From assembly GCA_002432865.1 (NCBI GenBank), contig DJGX01000031.1:17139-43619 (forward strand): a stretch of 26,481 bases of DNA. Reading direction: 5' to 3'. A program made the translations under genes and the position numbers. This document shows, piece after piece, positions 1-7,757 of the stretch. How positions within the stretch are numbered: position 1 is the first letter of the stretch; each line of letters begins with the position of its first letter. The DNA comes from Cloacimonetes bacterium UBA5835 (GTDB taxonomy: Bacteria; Cloacimonadota; Cloacimonadia; Cloacimonadales; Cloacimonadaceae). The notes beneath the pieces were generated by a model, which saw nothing but the letters and a program-made list of their open reading frames with translations, was not told the origin of the DNA and did no database searches.

Positions 1-83
1 GCAGATTTCAGTGACTCTTTTCAACCACTTTCCCCCGATTTGCAATTTTCAGTGATCCGATTTGCAATTTTCGGTGACTCTTT
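1..83. repeat. Three degenerate direct repeats, possible mobile-element end
   Basis: Two near-identical 21-nt units start at 35 and 57 (22-nt period) and share CGATTTGCAATTTTC followed by AGTGA or GGTGA. A third, partial copy at 4-20 shares the TTTCAGTGACTCTTT part with the unit at 57-83. Clustered short repeats with this spacing resemble the multiple terminal repeats that bind transposase at the ends of IS21-family elements. No transposase is present in the window, so this would be the tip of an element lying mostly to the left, or a solo remnant. The repeat is seen directly; the IS21 link is inference. Confidence 0.45.
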
Positions 84-125
84 ATATAGTTGTAAATCGA
101 GCGATGAAATATACCAATTTTTTTC

Positions 126-152
126 TTGACAAGCGTCCCTCCCTAGTAATAT
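126..152 (+). promoter_or_regulatory. Promoter of the arsR-zntA operon
   Basis: TTGACA at 126-131 is a perfect -35 hexamer. TAATAT at 147-152 is a good -10 at 15-nt spacing; ATATAT at 149-154 is an alternative at 17 nt. The start codon follows about 28 nt later, after AGGAG at 171-175. The -10 region runs into the inverted repeat at 151-170, so a bound repressor would block RNA polymerase. Confidence 0.6.
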
Positions 153-170
153 ATGAACATATATTCATAA
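151..170. promoter_or_regulatory. SmtB/CzrA-type metal-responsive operator
   Basis: TGAACA (154-159), a 2-nt spacer, and TATTCA (162-167) form the core of an imperfect inverted repeat; the 9-nt arms match at 7 positions. This is the same architecture as the known SmtB/ZiaR/CzrA operators (TGAAC with N2 and TTCA, flanked by AT). It lies between the -10 element and the ribosome binding site of the arsR gene, which encodes a protein of exactly this family. Autorepression relieved by Zn, Cd or Pb is the expected behaviour. Confidence 0.7.
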
Positions 171-180
171 AGGAGCTGAA

Positions 181-534
181 ATGAAAACGCTAACTTGTTT
201 ATGCAAAAGCATTTCCGAAGAAGAAATGGACGATATCAAAAAACATATCCCCAAAGATAATACTATCCAAAATATGGCCGAATTTTTTAAGGTTTTTGGG
301 GATAGTACTCGCCTGAAGATTTTATATTACCTTTCGCGTCATGAATTATGTGTTGCCGATTTAGCGTTACTTGTAAATATGCAACAATCCGCTATTTCGC
401 ATCAGCTGAAACTTCTCCGTTTAAACCGTTTGGTGAAATATCGTAAAGAGGGCACTACTAATTATTATTCTCTTGATGATGAACATATCAACAGTATTTT
501 CAAAGTTGCACTGGAACATTTACAGGAGCTTTAA
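181..534 (+). CDS. ArsR/SmtB-family metal-sensing transcriptional repressor
   Basis: This 117-residue winged-helix repressor probably senses divalent metal and controls itself and the downstream efflux ATPase. The recognition helix is the SAISHQLKLLR stretch at 70-80, and the wing follows (residues 84-97). All four residues of the SmtB-type alpha-5 zinc site can be aligned: D100, H102, H113 and E116. C57 and D60 in the ELCVADL segment match the alpha-3 site of SmtB (C61, D64), and Cys6 and Cys8 near the N terminus could supply its remaining ligands, as in CadC. The start is set by AGGAG five nt upstream. The stop is followed immediately by the ATG of the ATPase. Family assignment is firm; which metal (Zn, Cd, Pb) is the true inducer is inference. 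Confidence 0.9.
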   Translation: MKTLTCLCKSISEEEMDDIKKHIPKDNTIQNMAEFFKVFGDSTRLKILYYLSRHELCVADLALLVNMQQSAISHQLKLLRLNRLVKYRKEGTTNYYSLDDEHINSIFKVALEHLQEL

Positions 535-2598
535 ATGATAATCGAAGAATATGATGTTCATAATTTGGATTGTCCTGATTGCGGTTCCCAAATAGAAAAG
601 GAAATAAACGAATTGAAAGAAGTGGAAAGAGCCAATCTTGATTTTGTGAATAAGCGTCTTACCATAGAGTACATAGAGCAAGTGAATAATCCTCTAAAAC
701 GATTGAATGCCATAGCCAGTAAGATTGATCCCGATGTACAATTTACTTTAGCAGGGTTGGAGCTGGAGCAAACGGAAAAAAAGCCCTGGTTTTTAATCTT
801 GGCGATATTAATTCTTACAATCAGCTTATTTTTCAGTAAACCCATCTCCACTATCCTTGGTTTTGTTGCTTATCTAATTGCTGGTCATAAAGTTATTTAT
901 AAAGCATTCAGAGAAATCTGCTCTCGCAGAATTTTTACTGAACACTTTCTGATGACCTTGGCAACATTGGGAGCATTATATTTAGGGGAATTCCTGGAAG
1001 CAGCAGCTGTTATGATTCTGTATGAAATAGGTAATTATTTGGAAAGTGGAGCGATAGCCAAAAGCCGTAGAAATTTAAAATCTCTTCTTTCTCTAAAACC
1101 AGAAACAGCACACTTAAAAACCGAAAATGGCATAAATGAGCTTAAGCTTAACGAAATTAAAAAAGGGCAAGTGATACTTGTTTATCCAGGGGAGCGAATT
1201 CCTTTGGATGGAGTTGTTATAAAAGGAGAATCCACTGTTGATACTTCTTCCATAACGGGAGAAGCAATTCCTGTGTTTGTAGAAAGCAAGTCCAAGGTTT
1301 TTTCTGGATTTCTAAATGGTGAAGGAATGCTGGAGATAAAAGTTCAGAATACAGAAGCGGAAAGTATGGTTACTCGCATTATAAAGCTCATTGAAAACGC
1401 CAGCAGTGAAAAATCTGAAACAGAAAAGTTTATGACCCGTTTTGCCCGATATTACACTCCGGCAGTTGTATTGGCTGCAGTATTTGTTTTTTTAATTCCC
1501 ACTATATTAGGTTTTAATTACACTGTATGGCTACGGCGCGCTTTAATTTTTCTGGTAGTTTCCTGCCCTTGTGCTTTAGTAATATCCATACCTCTAACTT
1601 ATTATATTGGAATAGGTAAAGCAGCAAAAAAAGGTATCATTTTTAAGGGTAGCGTGTATCTTGATCTACTTAGTAAAGTAAAAACCCTGATATTTGATAA
1701 AACCGGAACTCTTACAACCGGTGAATTGCGTATTGCAGAAATTGAAGCAGCCCCGAATATTGATCCAGAAGAACTTAAACGCAGCACATGGCTTTGTGAA
1801 TATACTTCTTCTCATCCTTTTGCAAAAGCGATAAAAAATGCTTTTAGTTACAATTTTGTTCCTTCTGCCGTTGAAGCTTTTTCTGAATATCCAGGCAAGG
1901 GAGTGCTTCTGGTTTATAACAAAGACCGTTATCTTTGTGGAAGTGAGAATTTTTTACAGCAATTTGGATTTGTTAGTTTACTCGATTTGGGTGATAATAG
2001 CGTTGTACATACCGTTAAAAATGATATGTATCTGGGTTGTATCAGTTTCGTGGACGAGCTGAAACCAGGAATGAAAGAAGTTCTGCAATCGCTTAAACAA
2101 AAAGGTATTAAACATTTAAGTGTTCTTTCTGGAGACCGATATCCTAAAGTAGAAAGAGTGGCAAATGAACTTGGTTTAGATAGTTACTATGCTGAATTAA
2201 TTCCGGAAAGTAAACTGGAAAAGATGGAAGAATTTTTAAAAAACAGCATAGATAAAGTTGCCTATTGCGGAGATGGTTTAAATGATGCTCCTGTTTTGGC
2301 AAGAGCTGATGTAGGAATTGCAATGGGAAAAATTGGAGCGCAAGCATCAATCGAAACAGCAGATATTGTTTTATTGAACGATAAACCCGAACAACTGGAG
2401 AGCGCTTTCAGCATTTCTAGGGAAACTAATAGGATGGTTTGGCAGAATATAGTTCTAGCTTTAACCATCAAATTACTGGTTATGACTTTAGGAGTTGCCG
2501 GACTGGCCAAACTCTGGGAAGCGATAATTGCCGATGTTGGAGTAACTTTACTGGTTATCTTCAATTCACTTAGAATGATGAAAAAGCCGAAGTGCTAA
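535..2598 (+). CDS. zntA: Zn/Cd/Pb-translocating P1B-type ATPase (ZntA-like)
   Basis: Heavy-metal efflux pump of the inner membrane, 687 residues. An N-terminal HMA metal-binding domain carries the CPDC motif (C13, C16). The actuator TGE is at 241-243, the transmembrane CPC metal site at 344-346, the phosphorylated aspartate of DKTGT at 388, the HP motif in SSHPFAKA, and the hinge GDGLND at 579-584. The last membrane helix has D667-x-G669, matching the conserved Asp of the ZntA (Zn/Cd/Pb) subgroup rather than the copper pumps. It starts directly after the repressor stop, with AGGAG inside the end of the repressor gene, so the two are co-transcribed and probably translationally coupled. Substrate class fits the SmtB-type repressor. 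Length is normal for the family. Confidence 0.93.
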   Translation: MIIEEYDVHNLDCPDCGSQIEKEINELKEVERANLDFVNKRLTIEYIEQVNNPLKRLNAIASKIDPDVQFTLAGLELEQTEKKPWFLILAILILTISLFFSKPISTILGFVAYLIAGHKVIYKAFREICSRRIFTEHFLMTLATLGALYLGEFLEAAAVMILYEIGNYLESGAIAKSRRNLKSLLSLKPETAHLKTENGINELKLNEIKKGQVILVYPGERIPLDGVVIKGESTVDTSSITGEAIPVFVESKSKVFSGFLNGEGMLEIKVQNTEAESMVTRIIKLIENASSEKSETEKFMTRFARYYTPAVVLAAVFVFLIPTILGFNYTVWLRRALIFLVVSCPCALVISIPLTYYIGIGKAAKKGIIFKGSVYLDLLSKVKTLIFDKTGTLTTGELRIAEIEAAPNIDPEELKRSTWLCEYTSSHPFAKAIKNAFSYNFVPSAVEAFSEYPGKGVLLVYNKDRYLCGSENFLQQFGFVSLLDLGDNSVVHTVKNDMYLGCISFVDELKPGMKEVLQSLKQKGIKHLSVLSGDRYPKVERVANELGLDSYYAELIPESKLEKMEEFLKNSIDKVAYCGDGLNDAPVLARADVGIAMGKIGAQASIETADIVLLNDKPEQLESAFSISRETNRMVWQNIVLALTIKLLVMTLGVAGLAKLWEAIIADVGVTLLVIFNSLRMMKKPKC

Positions 2599-2723
2599 TA
2601 CTCTTATATATCTTTTAAGGTAGTTTCTATTATCCTGGATTTAAAATCATTCTCGGCTTGACAGAATAATATTTATAGAAAAATAGGTTATTTTTTTAAA
2701 AGAATATTGAAATGGAGTTATAA

Positions 2724-4625
2724 ATGATAAAAGTAACTTTACCTGATGGTAGTATCCGAGAATATGAAAAACCTGTAAAAGCTTTACAAATTGCTCAAGA
2801 TTTTGATCCCGAGCTTGCTGAAAAATCACTATGTGCAGAAGTGAATGATAAGTTGGTAGATATTACATACACAATAGATGAAGATGCTAAAATAAACTTC
2901 CCCACTTTTGAAACCGACGAAGGTAAAGAAGTATATTGGCATAGTACTGCTCATTTGATGGCACAGGCAGTAAAGCAATTGTTCCCTTCAACAAAACTTG
3001 CGATTGGACCAGCTATTGAACAGGGTTTTTATTATGATTTTGATAGAGAGGAATCTTTTACAGATGAAGATTTGCAAAAGATTGAAATGAAAATGAAAGA
3101 ACTTATTGCCCAATCCCTTCCCTATCATAGGACAGAATTATCTAAAGCCGAAGCAATAGAAATTTTTAGCGAAATGAATGAAACATATAAATTGGAACTT
3201 TTAGAAGATATCCCCGAAGATGAAATTATCAGTTCTTATAAACAAGGTGATTTTATTGATCTTTGCCGTGGACCACATCTTACCGATACGGGCAGAATTA
3301 AAGCCATAAAGTTACTAAGAACTTCAGGTGCCTACTGGCGTGGTGATGAAAAAAACAAAATGCTGAAACGAATTTACGGAATCAGTTTTCCTACAGAAAA
3401 AGAACTTGCTGATTATCTGCAATTTTTGAATGAAGCTATGCAGCGCGATCATAGAAAATTGGGAAAAGACCTTGATCTATTTTCGATTAACGATGAAGTT
3501 GGCCCCGGACTTGTATTATGGCATCCTAAAGGAGCAATGGTTCGTCATTTAATTGAAGCATATTGGAAAGAACAGCATCTAAAAAAAGGTTATCAATTAG
3601 TGTATACTCCGCATATTGGAAGAGCGAGTTTATGGGAAACCAGTGGTCATCTTGGTTTCTATAAAGAAAATATGTATAGTAAAATGGATATTGAAGGTCA
3701 AGATTATTATATCAAACCGATGAATTGTCCGTTTCATATCAGTATCTACAATTCTTCTTTACACAGCTATCGGGAATTACCTATTCGCCTTGCAGAATTA
3801 GGAACAGTTTACAGATACGAACGAAGTGGTGTTTTACACGGTTTAATGAGGGTTCGTGGTTTCACTCAAGATGATGCACATATAATTTGTACTCCAGAAC
3901 AGATGGATAGTGAAGTGGAAAAATTGATTGTCTTTTCTTTGGAGATGTTAAAAGCTTTTGGCTTTAAGGAATTCCTAATTTATCTATCTACTCAACCTGA
4001 GGATTGTGTTGGTAAAAAAGAAGACTGGGATAAAGCTACTGCTTCTTTGGCTGCTTCTTTGGAAAAGCTTGGTTTAGAATATAAAGTAGATGAAGGTGGC
4101 GGCGCTTTTTATGGTCCCAAAATTGATATTAAGATAAAAGATGCTTTGGGTAGAGCTTGGCAATGCACTACTATTCAATTTGATTTTAATGAACCAGAAA
4201 GATTTGATATGACATATATCGGTGCAGATAATACTGCCCATAGACCTTATATGATTCATAGAGCTGTTTTAGGTTCTGTGGAAAGATTTTTTGCTACTCT
4301 GCTGGAATATCACAGTGGGAATTTACCCCTTTGGCTTGCTCCCGTACAAATAATACTAATTCCTATAACCGATGCTCAAATAGAATATACCCGTAAAATT
4401 GAAGAACAATTACTGGAACAAGGTTTCCGTTGTGAATTTGACGCTCGCAGCGAAAAAATGGGATACAAAATTCGCGCCGCGGAAAAGAGTAAAATCCCCT
4501 TTATGTGTATTATCGGTAAAAATGAAGAAGCCAATAATCAAGTTACTTTACGTCAACATACAGTCGGTGATCTTGGTGCTATGAATTTAGAAGAGGCAAT
4601 CTCTATTTTGAGACAGAAACTATGA
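2724..4625 (+). CDS. thrS: Threonine--tRNA ligase
   Basis: Charges tRNA-Thr and hydrolyses mischarged Ser-tRNA. The 633 residues match the full-length bacterial enzyme (E. coli 642). Domains in order: TGS (about 1-62); the editing domain with HSTAH at 73-77 and C181/H185; class II catalytic core from about 240; anticodon-binding domain from about 535. The catalytic zinc ligands C335 (MNCPFH), H386 (DDAH) and H512 (MIHRA) are all present. A GGAG at 2714-2717 precedes the ATG. A TTGACA at 2658-2663 may be its -35 box, but no convincing -10 follows. The stop codon overlaps the start of kdsD (ATGA). Confidence 0.97.
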   Translation: MIKVTLPDGSIREYEKPVKALQIAQDFDPELAEKSLCAEVNDKLVDITYTIDEDAKINFPTFETDEGKEVYWHSTAHLMAQAVKQLFPSTKLAIGPAIEQGFYYDFDREESFTDEDLQKIEMKMKELIAQSLPYHRTELSKAEAIEIFSEMNETYKLELLEDIPEDEIISSYKQGDFIDLCRGPHLTDTGRIKAIKLLRTSGAYWRGDEKNKMLKRIYGISFPTEKELADYLQFLNEAMQRDHRKLGKDLDLFSINDEVGPGLVLWHPKGAMVRHLIEAYWKEQHLKKGYQLVYTPHIGRASLWETSGHLGFYKENMYSKMDIEGQDYYIKPMNCPFHISIYNSSLHSYRELPIRLAELGTVYRYERSGVLHGLMRVRGFTQDDAHIICTPEQMDSEVEKLIVFSLEMLKAFGFKEFLIYLSTQPEDCVGKKEDWDKATASLAASLEKLGLEYKVDEGGGAFYGPKIDIKIKDALGRAWQCTTIQFDFNEPERFDMTYIGADNTAHRPYMIHRAVLGSVERFFATLLEYHSGNLPLWLAPVQIILIPITDAQIEYTRKIEEQLLEQGFRCEFDARSEKMGYKIRAAEKSKIPFMCIIGKNEEANNQVTLRQHTVGDLGAMNLEEAISILRQKL

Positions 4626-5590
4626 ATATTTATGAAACAGTTCAGGAAGAATTAGCCAAAGAGGCATTCGCTATACAAATAGTGGCAAAACAGCTTAGTA
4701 AAGAATCTCTGGAAAAAGCCTTTGAAGTGCTTTGCAATTGCCAAGGAAAAGTTGTTTTAACCGGAATGGGAAAAACAGGGATTATTGCCAGAAAAATAAG
4801 TGCTACCTTGGCTTCTACAGGAACCACTTCTATTTTCTTACATTCTGCGGAAGGTATTCATGGCGATTTAGGAATGATAGAATCTGATGATGTGGTTATT
4901 GCTGTTTCCAATAGCGGAAACACACAAGAACTTATTAATCTCATTCCCTTTCTGAAATTTAATCGGGTTCCAATTATAGCTATTACAGGTGAACCAAATT
5001 CACAATTGGCAAAAAATTCTGATGTAGTCCTCAATTGTAATGTCCCCAAAGAACTCGAACCCTTAGGTTTGGTTCCAACTTCTTCTACTACCGTAGCTTT
5101 GGCAGTGGGAGATGCTTTGGCTATTGCTTTACTAAAACATAAGAACTTCCAGTTACAAGATTTTGCCCGGTTTCATCCAGGTGGGACAATTGGTAAAAAA
5201 TTGCTTTTACGAGTGATCAATTTAATGCATAGTGGTGATGAGCTTCCCGTGATTAAAGATAATGCTACGATGTCTGAAGTAATAATTGAAATGACTTCTA
5301 AAAAACTTGGTTGTACAGCTGTAACTGATAAAAATGGAAAACTGATTGGAATGATAACCGATGGTGATTTAAGACGGCAACTGCATAATAAAGGTAATTC
5401 TCTTTTAGACTATTCAGCTAAAGATTGTATGACGGATAACCCCAAAACGCTAAAACCGGAAGTTTTAGCTATTGAAGCCTTAAATTTGATGGAAACATAT
5501 AAGATAACAATGATCCCTGTTGTGGATGGTAGTAACCAGCCGGTCGGTATGTTACATATGCACGATTTGATAGCAGCTGGCGTTATTTAG
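4622..5590 (+). CDS. kdsD: Arabinose-5-phosphate isomerase (KdsD/KpsF family)
   Basis: Converts ribulose 5-phosphate to arabinose 5-phosphate, the first step of Kdo synthesis for LPS. The 322 residues contain an N-terminal SIS sugar-isomerase domain (about 1-190) followed by two CBS domains (about 205-260 and 270-322), the standard KdsD layout (E. coli 328). The conserved HSAEGIHGDLGM block and H185 in FHPGGTIG correspond to the active-site glutamate and histidine regions of KdsD. It overlaps thrS by 4 nt (ATGA), which suggests coupled translation. It converges with the transporter gene, whose stop codon overlaps its own over 5587-5590. It fits the other LPS genes in the window (lptD and the gmhB-like gene). 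Confidence 0.92.
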   Translation: MNIYETVQEELAKEAFAIQIVAKQLSKESLEKAFEVLCNCQGKVVLTGMGKTGIIARKISATLASTGTTSIFLHSAEGIHGDLGMIESDDVVIAVSNSGNTQELINLIPFLKFNRVPIIAITGEPNSQLAKNSDVVLNCNVPKELEPLGLVPTSSTTVALAVGDALAIALLKHKNFQLQDFARFHPGGTIGKKLLLRVINLMHSGDELPVIKDNATMSEVIIEMTSKKLGCTAVTDKNGKLIGMITDGDLRRQLHNKGNSLLDYSAKDCMTDNPKTLKPEVLAIEALNLMETYKITMIPVVDGSNQPVGMLHMHDLIAAGVI

Positions 5591-7305
5591 AATACCTCGT
5601 TTTCCTCTACTGCTTCTTCTTGGTTGTCCTGATTATTGAGTTCTTTAATATAATTATGGTTATAGATAAAATTGTGGCTTCCTGCCTTCACTAAGTTTTT
5701 CAATTTATCAGCAATTTCCTCTGCCTCATCAAGATAATCAATAGTGTTCAATCCTCCTTCAGCATCACATACTGCATTTTGAATTTTGGAAAGAATCTCT
5801 TCCCGTAAACGATAGTGACTTTCATTGATGCGTCCTTCCATCTCGATTATCTTATATATATAATCCTCTTTCAGATCTACAAGATAGTCTATGGATAAAT
5901 CCAACATATAAAGTAATTTGGAATGTAAATCATCTATCATAGCCGTAAACTCAAGAGGAAGCTGGTGTTTTTGAGTGATTATCTGTTCGTTCAGAATATT
6001 ATTCATCTCTTCAGTAAAGTCACCTATTTTTTCAATATCGTTTACTGTGTGCAATAAAGCAGGTATTTTATGAATAATATCTGGCGCATTAGTTTTTTCA
6101 TTAACAGCTACCAGATATAGCGTAATTTCCTTTTGCAAATTATCAATTGCTTTCTCAATTCGGGAGACTCGCATATGCTTCTTGTAGTCCTTTTCTTTGA
6201 ATGCTTGATAAGTAACCAAAAGCTCCATTCTCACTAAACGCAGCATTTCCCGCATTTCTTTTATGGACTGATTTATTGCCAAGTAGGAATTGTTTATAAT
6301 TGTGTAATTTAAATGTTTGGGCTCGCCTAAAGAGATAGTCTCCACTTTATCATCAGGGATAATTTTAGTTGCAATTTTTGCCAGCTGCCCCGCGAAAGGT
6401 ATAAATAAAATAGTATTAACTATATTAAACATAGTATGGCCATTAGCAATATGACGAGCAATATTTTGCCCTGCATACACATTGCCTGGTGTAATCCAAT
6501 TCACAAATAAGGGATATAATCCCAGATAAGTTAATAATCCAAAAATGATTGTTCCAAACACATTGAATAAGGTGTGAACCATTGCTACTCGTTTTGCTGT
6601 ATTACTACTGCCTATTGCTGCCAACCAAGCAGTTATTGTGGTTCCAATATTATCTCCAAAAACTAAATATAAAGCACCTTCAAAAGGGATTAAACCCGTA
6701 GAGGCTAAAACCATCACTATTCCGATCGAGGCAGCAGAACTCTGAATTAACATTGTAAATCCAGTTCCTACCAATATACTCATAATAGGATTTGAAGCTA
6801 ATTTAATCATTAAATTACGGGCTACAACAGAATTCTGTAGAGGTACAACTGATTCCGCCATAACATTCAAACCTAAAAACAATAAGCCAAAACCAAAGAT
6901 AATTTGACTCCAATGTTCCATAGCTCTACTTTTGCGAATGAAAATTAAAGTAACCCCTAAGATTATAAACACAAAAGCATATTGACCAAGATCAAAAGCG
7001 ATTAATTGAGCAGTTATGGTGGTTCCAATATTAGCTCCCATAACTACACCCACTGCCTGTTGTAAGGTCATAATTCCAGTATTAACTAAACCAATCATCA
7101 TAACAGTGGTAGCTGAGCTACTTTGAATTAATGCTGTTACACCTATTCCTACTAAAACTCCTTTTAAGGGAGTATTAATAAGAACTTTTAATATCCTACG
7201 CATTTCGGAACCAGCAACAGCCTGTAAGCTATCGCTCATTTTATTGATTCCGAAAATAAATAGTGCTAATCCACCCACTAAGTTTATGATTTGCAGTAAG
7301 TTCAT
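5587..7305 (-). CDS. Na/Pi cotransporter family protein with PhoU-like C-terminal domain
   Basis: Inner-membrane protein of 572 residues belonging to the Na-dependent phosphate cotransporter (NptA/YjbB) family. The membrane half (about 1-320) contains the two inverted family repeats, each with its signature: QSSSAT at 61-66 and QSSAA at 188-192, plus paired GANIGTT and GDNIGTT motifs. The C-terminal part (about 340-545) is a helical PhoU-like domain. The tail is acidic (NQEEAVEENEVF). The family in bacteria transports or exports phosphate; direction cannot be told from sequence. It is a single-gene unit read against its neighbours, sharing four stop-codon bases with kdsD. Confidence 0.88.
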   Translation of the reverse strand: MNLLQIINLVGGLALFIFGINKMSDSLQAVAGSEMRRILKVLINTPLKGVLVGIGVTALIQSSSATTVMMIGLVNTGIMTLQQAVGVVMGANIGTTITAQLIAFDLGQYAFVFIILGVTLIFIRKSRAMEHWSQIIFGFGLLFLGLNVMAESVVPLQNSVVARNLMIKLASNPIMSILVGTGFTMLIQSSAASIGIVMVLASTGLIPFEGALYLVFGDNIGTTITAWLAAIGSSNTAKRVAMVHTLFNVFGTIIFGLLTYLGLYPLFVNWITPGNVYAGQNIARHIANGHTMFNIVNTILFIPFAGQLAKIATKIIPDDKVETISLGEPKHLNYTIINNSYLAINQSIKEMREMLRLVRMELLVTYQAFKEKDYKKHMRVSRIEKAIDNLQKEITLYLVAVNEKTNAPDIIHKIPALLHTVNDIEKIGDFTEEMNNILNEQIITQKHQLPLEFTAMIDDLHSKLLYMLDLSIDYLVDLKEDYIYKIIEMEGRINESHYRLREEILSKIQNAVCDAEGGLNTIDYLDEAEEIADKLKNLVKAGSHNFIYNHNYIKELNNQDNQEEAVEENEVF

Positions 7306-7365
7306 CTAGTCCAGAAGTTCCTTTTTTATATGTTAAGTTCTTACTTTTTTTCCTCCCACGATATG

Positions 7366-7396
7366 GTCAAGGTATTTTTGGTTGACAAGAGGTCAA
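7366..7396. promoter_or_regulatory. Repeated GTCAA/TTGAC half-sites in divergent intergenic region
   Basis: GTCAA at 7366-7370, TTGAC at 7382-7386 and GTCAA at 7392-7396 lie between the divergent transporter and acylphosphatase genes. The last two form a perfect 5-nt inverted repeat with a 5-nt spacer. This could be a regulator site for the transporter gene. The TTGACA at 7382 could alternatively just be a -35 hexamer. No regulator gene is adjacent. Confidence 0.25.
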
Positions 7397-7432
7397 ATTA
7401 TACCTTCCTGTAAAAATAAAGAAAACGAATCC

Positions 7433-7460
7433 TTGACAAATTCAAGCAGTTAATTTATGC
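7433..7460 (+). promoter_or_regulatory. Putative promoter upstream of acyP
   Basis: TTGACA at 7433-7438 is a perfect -35 hexamer. TTATGC at 7455-7460, at 16-nt spacing, is a weak -10. This would start the long plus-strand run that begins at 7488. The -35 is convincing, the -10 is not. Confidence 0.35.
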
Positions 7461-7487
7461 AGAACAAATAATCTAAAGGTTTGATAT

Positions 7488-7757
7488 ATGCCTACTTGGG
7501 AAATTTATGTGAATGGTAGAGTTCAAGGAGTTGGTTTCCGATATTTTGTTTGGAAAGCTGCTACCGAACTTGGCATTAAAGGTTATGTTCAAAACCAATG
7601 GGATGGAAAGGTCAAAATAGTCGCCCAGGCAGAAGAACATACTTTGCATACTTTTCAGATTATAGTAGCCCAAGGCAATAGATATGCTTTTGTAAAAGAG
7701 CTAAAAATTAATAAATTGGATAGTGCAGAAAAATATAATGATTTCGAAATTAGATAA
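7488..7757 (+). CDS. acyP: Acylphosphatase
   Basis: Small cytoplasmic enzyme (89 residues, normal length) that hydrolyses carboxyl-phosphate bonds such as those in acetyl phosphate or 1,3-bisphosphoglycerate. The signature GRVQGVGFR runs from residue 10 to the phosphate-binding R18. The catalytic asparagine is N36 in GYVQN; the 18-residue separation equals that of R23 and N41 in the reference enzymes. An AAAGG lies at 7477-7481 upstream of the ATG. The downstream LysM/M23 gene begins inside its 3' end. Confidence 0.93.
   Translation: MPTWEIYVNGRVQGVGFRYFVWKAATELGIKGYVQNQWDGKVKIVAQAEEHTLHTFQIIVAQGNRYAFVKELKINKLDSAEKYNDFEIR

Noticed and set aside
2599..2723. T-box or leader riboswitch upstream of thrS
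   Set aside because: The spacer is only 125 nt, lacks a T-box-like conserved block and has no terminator/antiterminator pair that I can fold.
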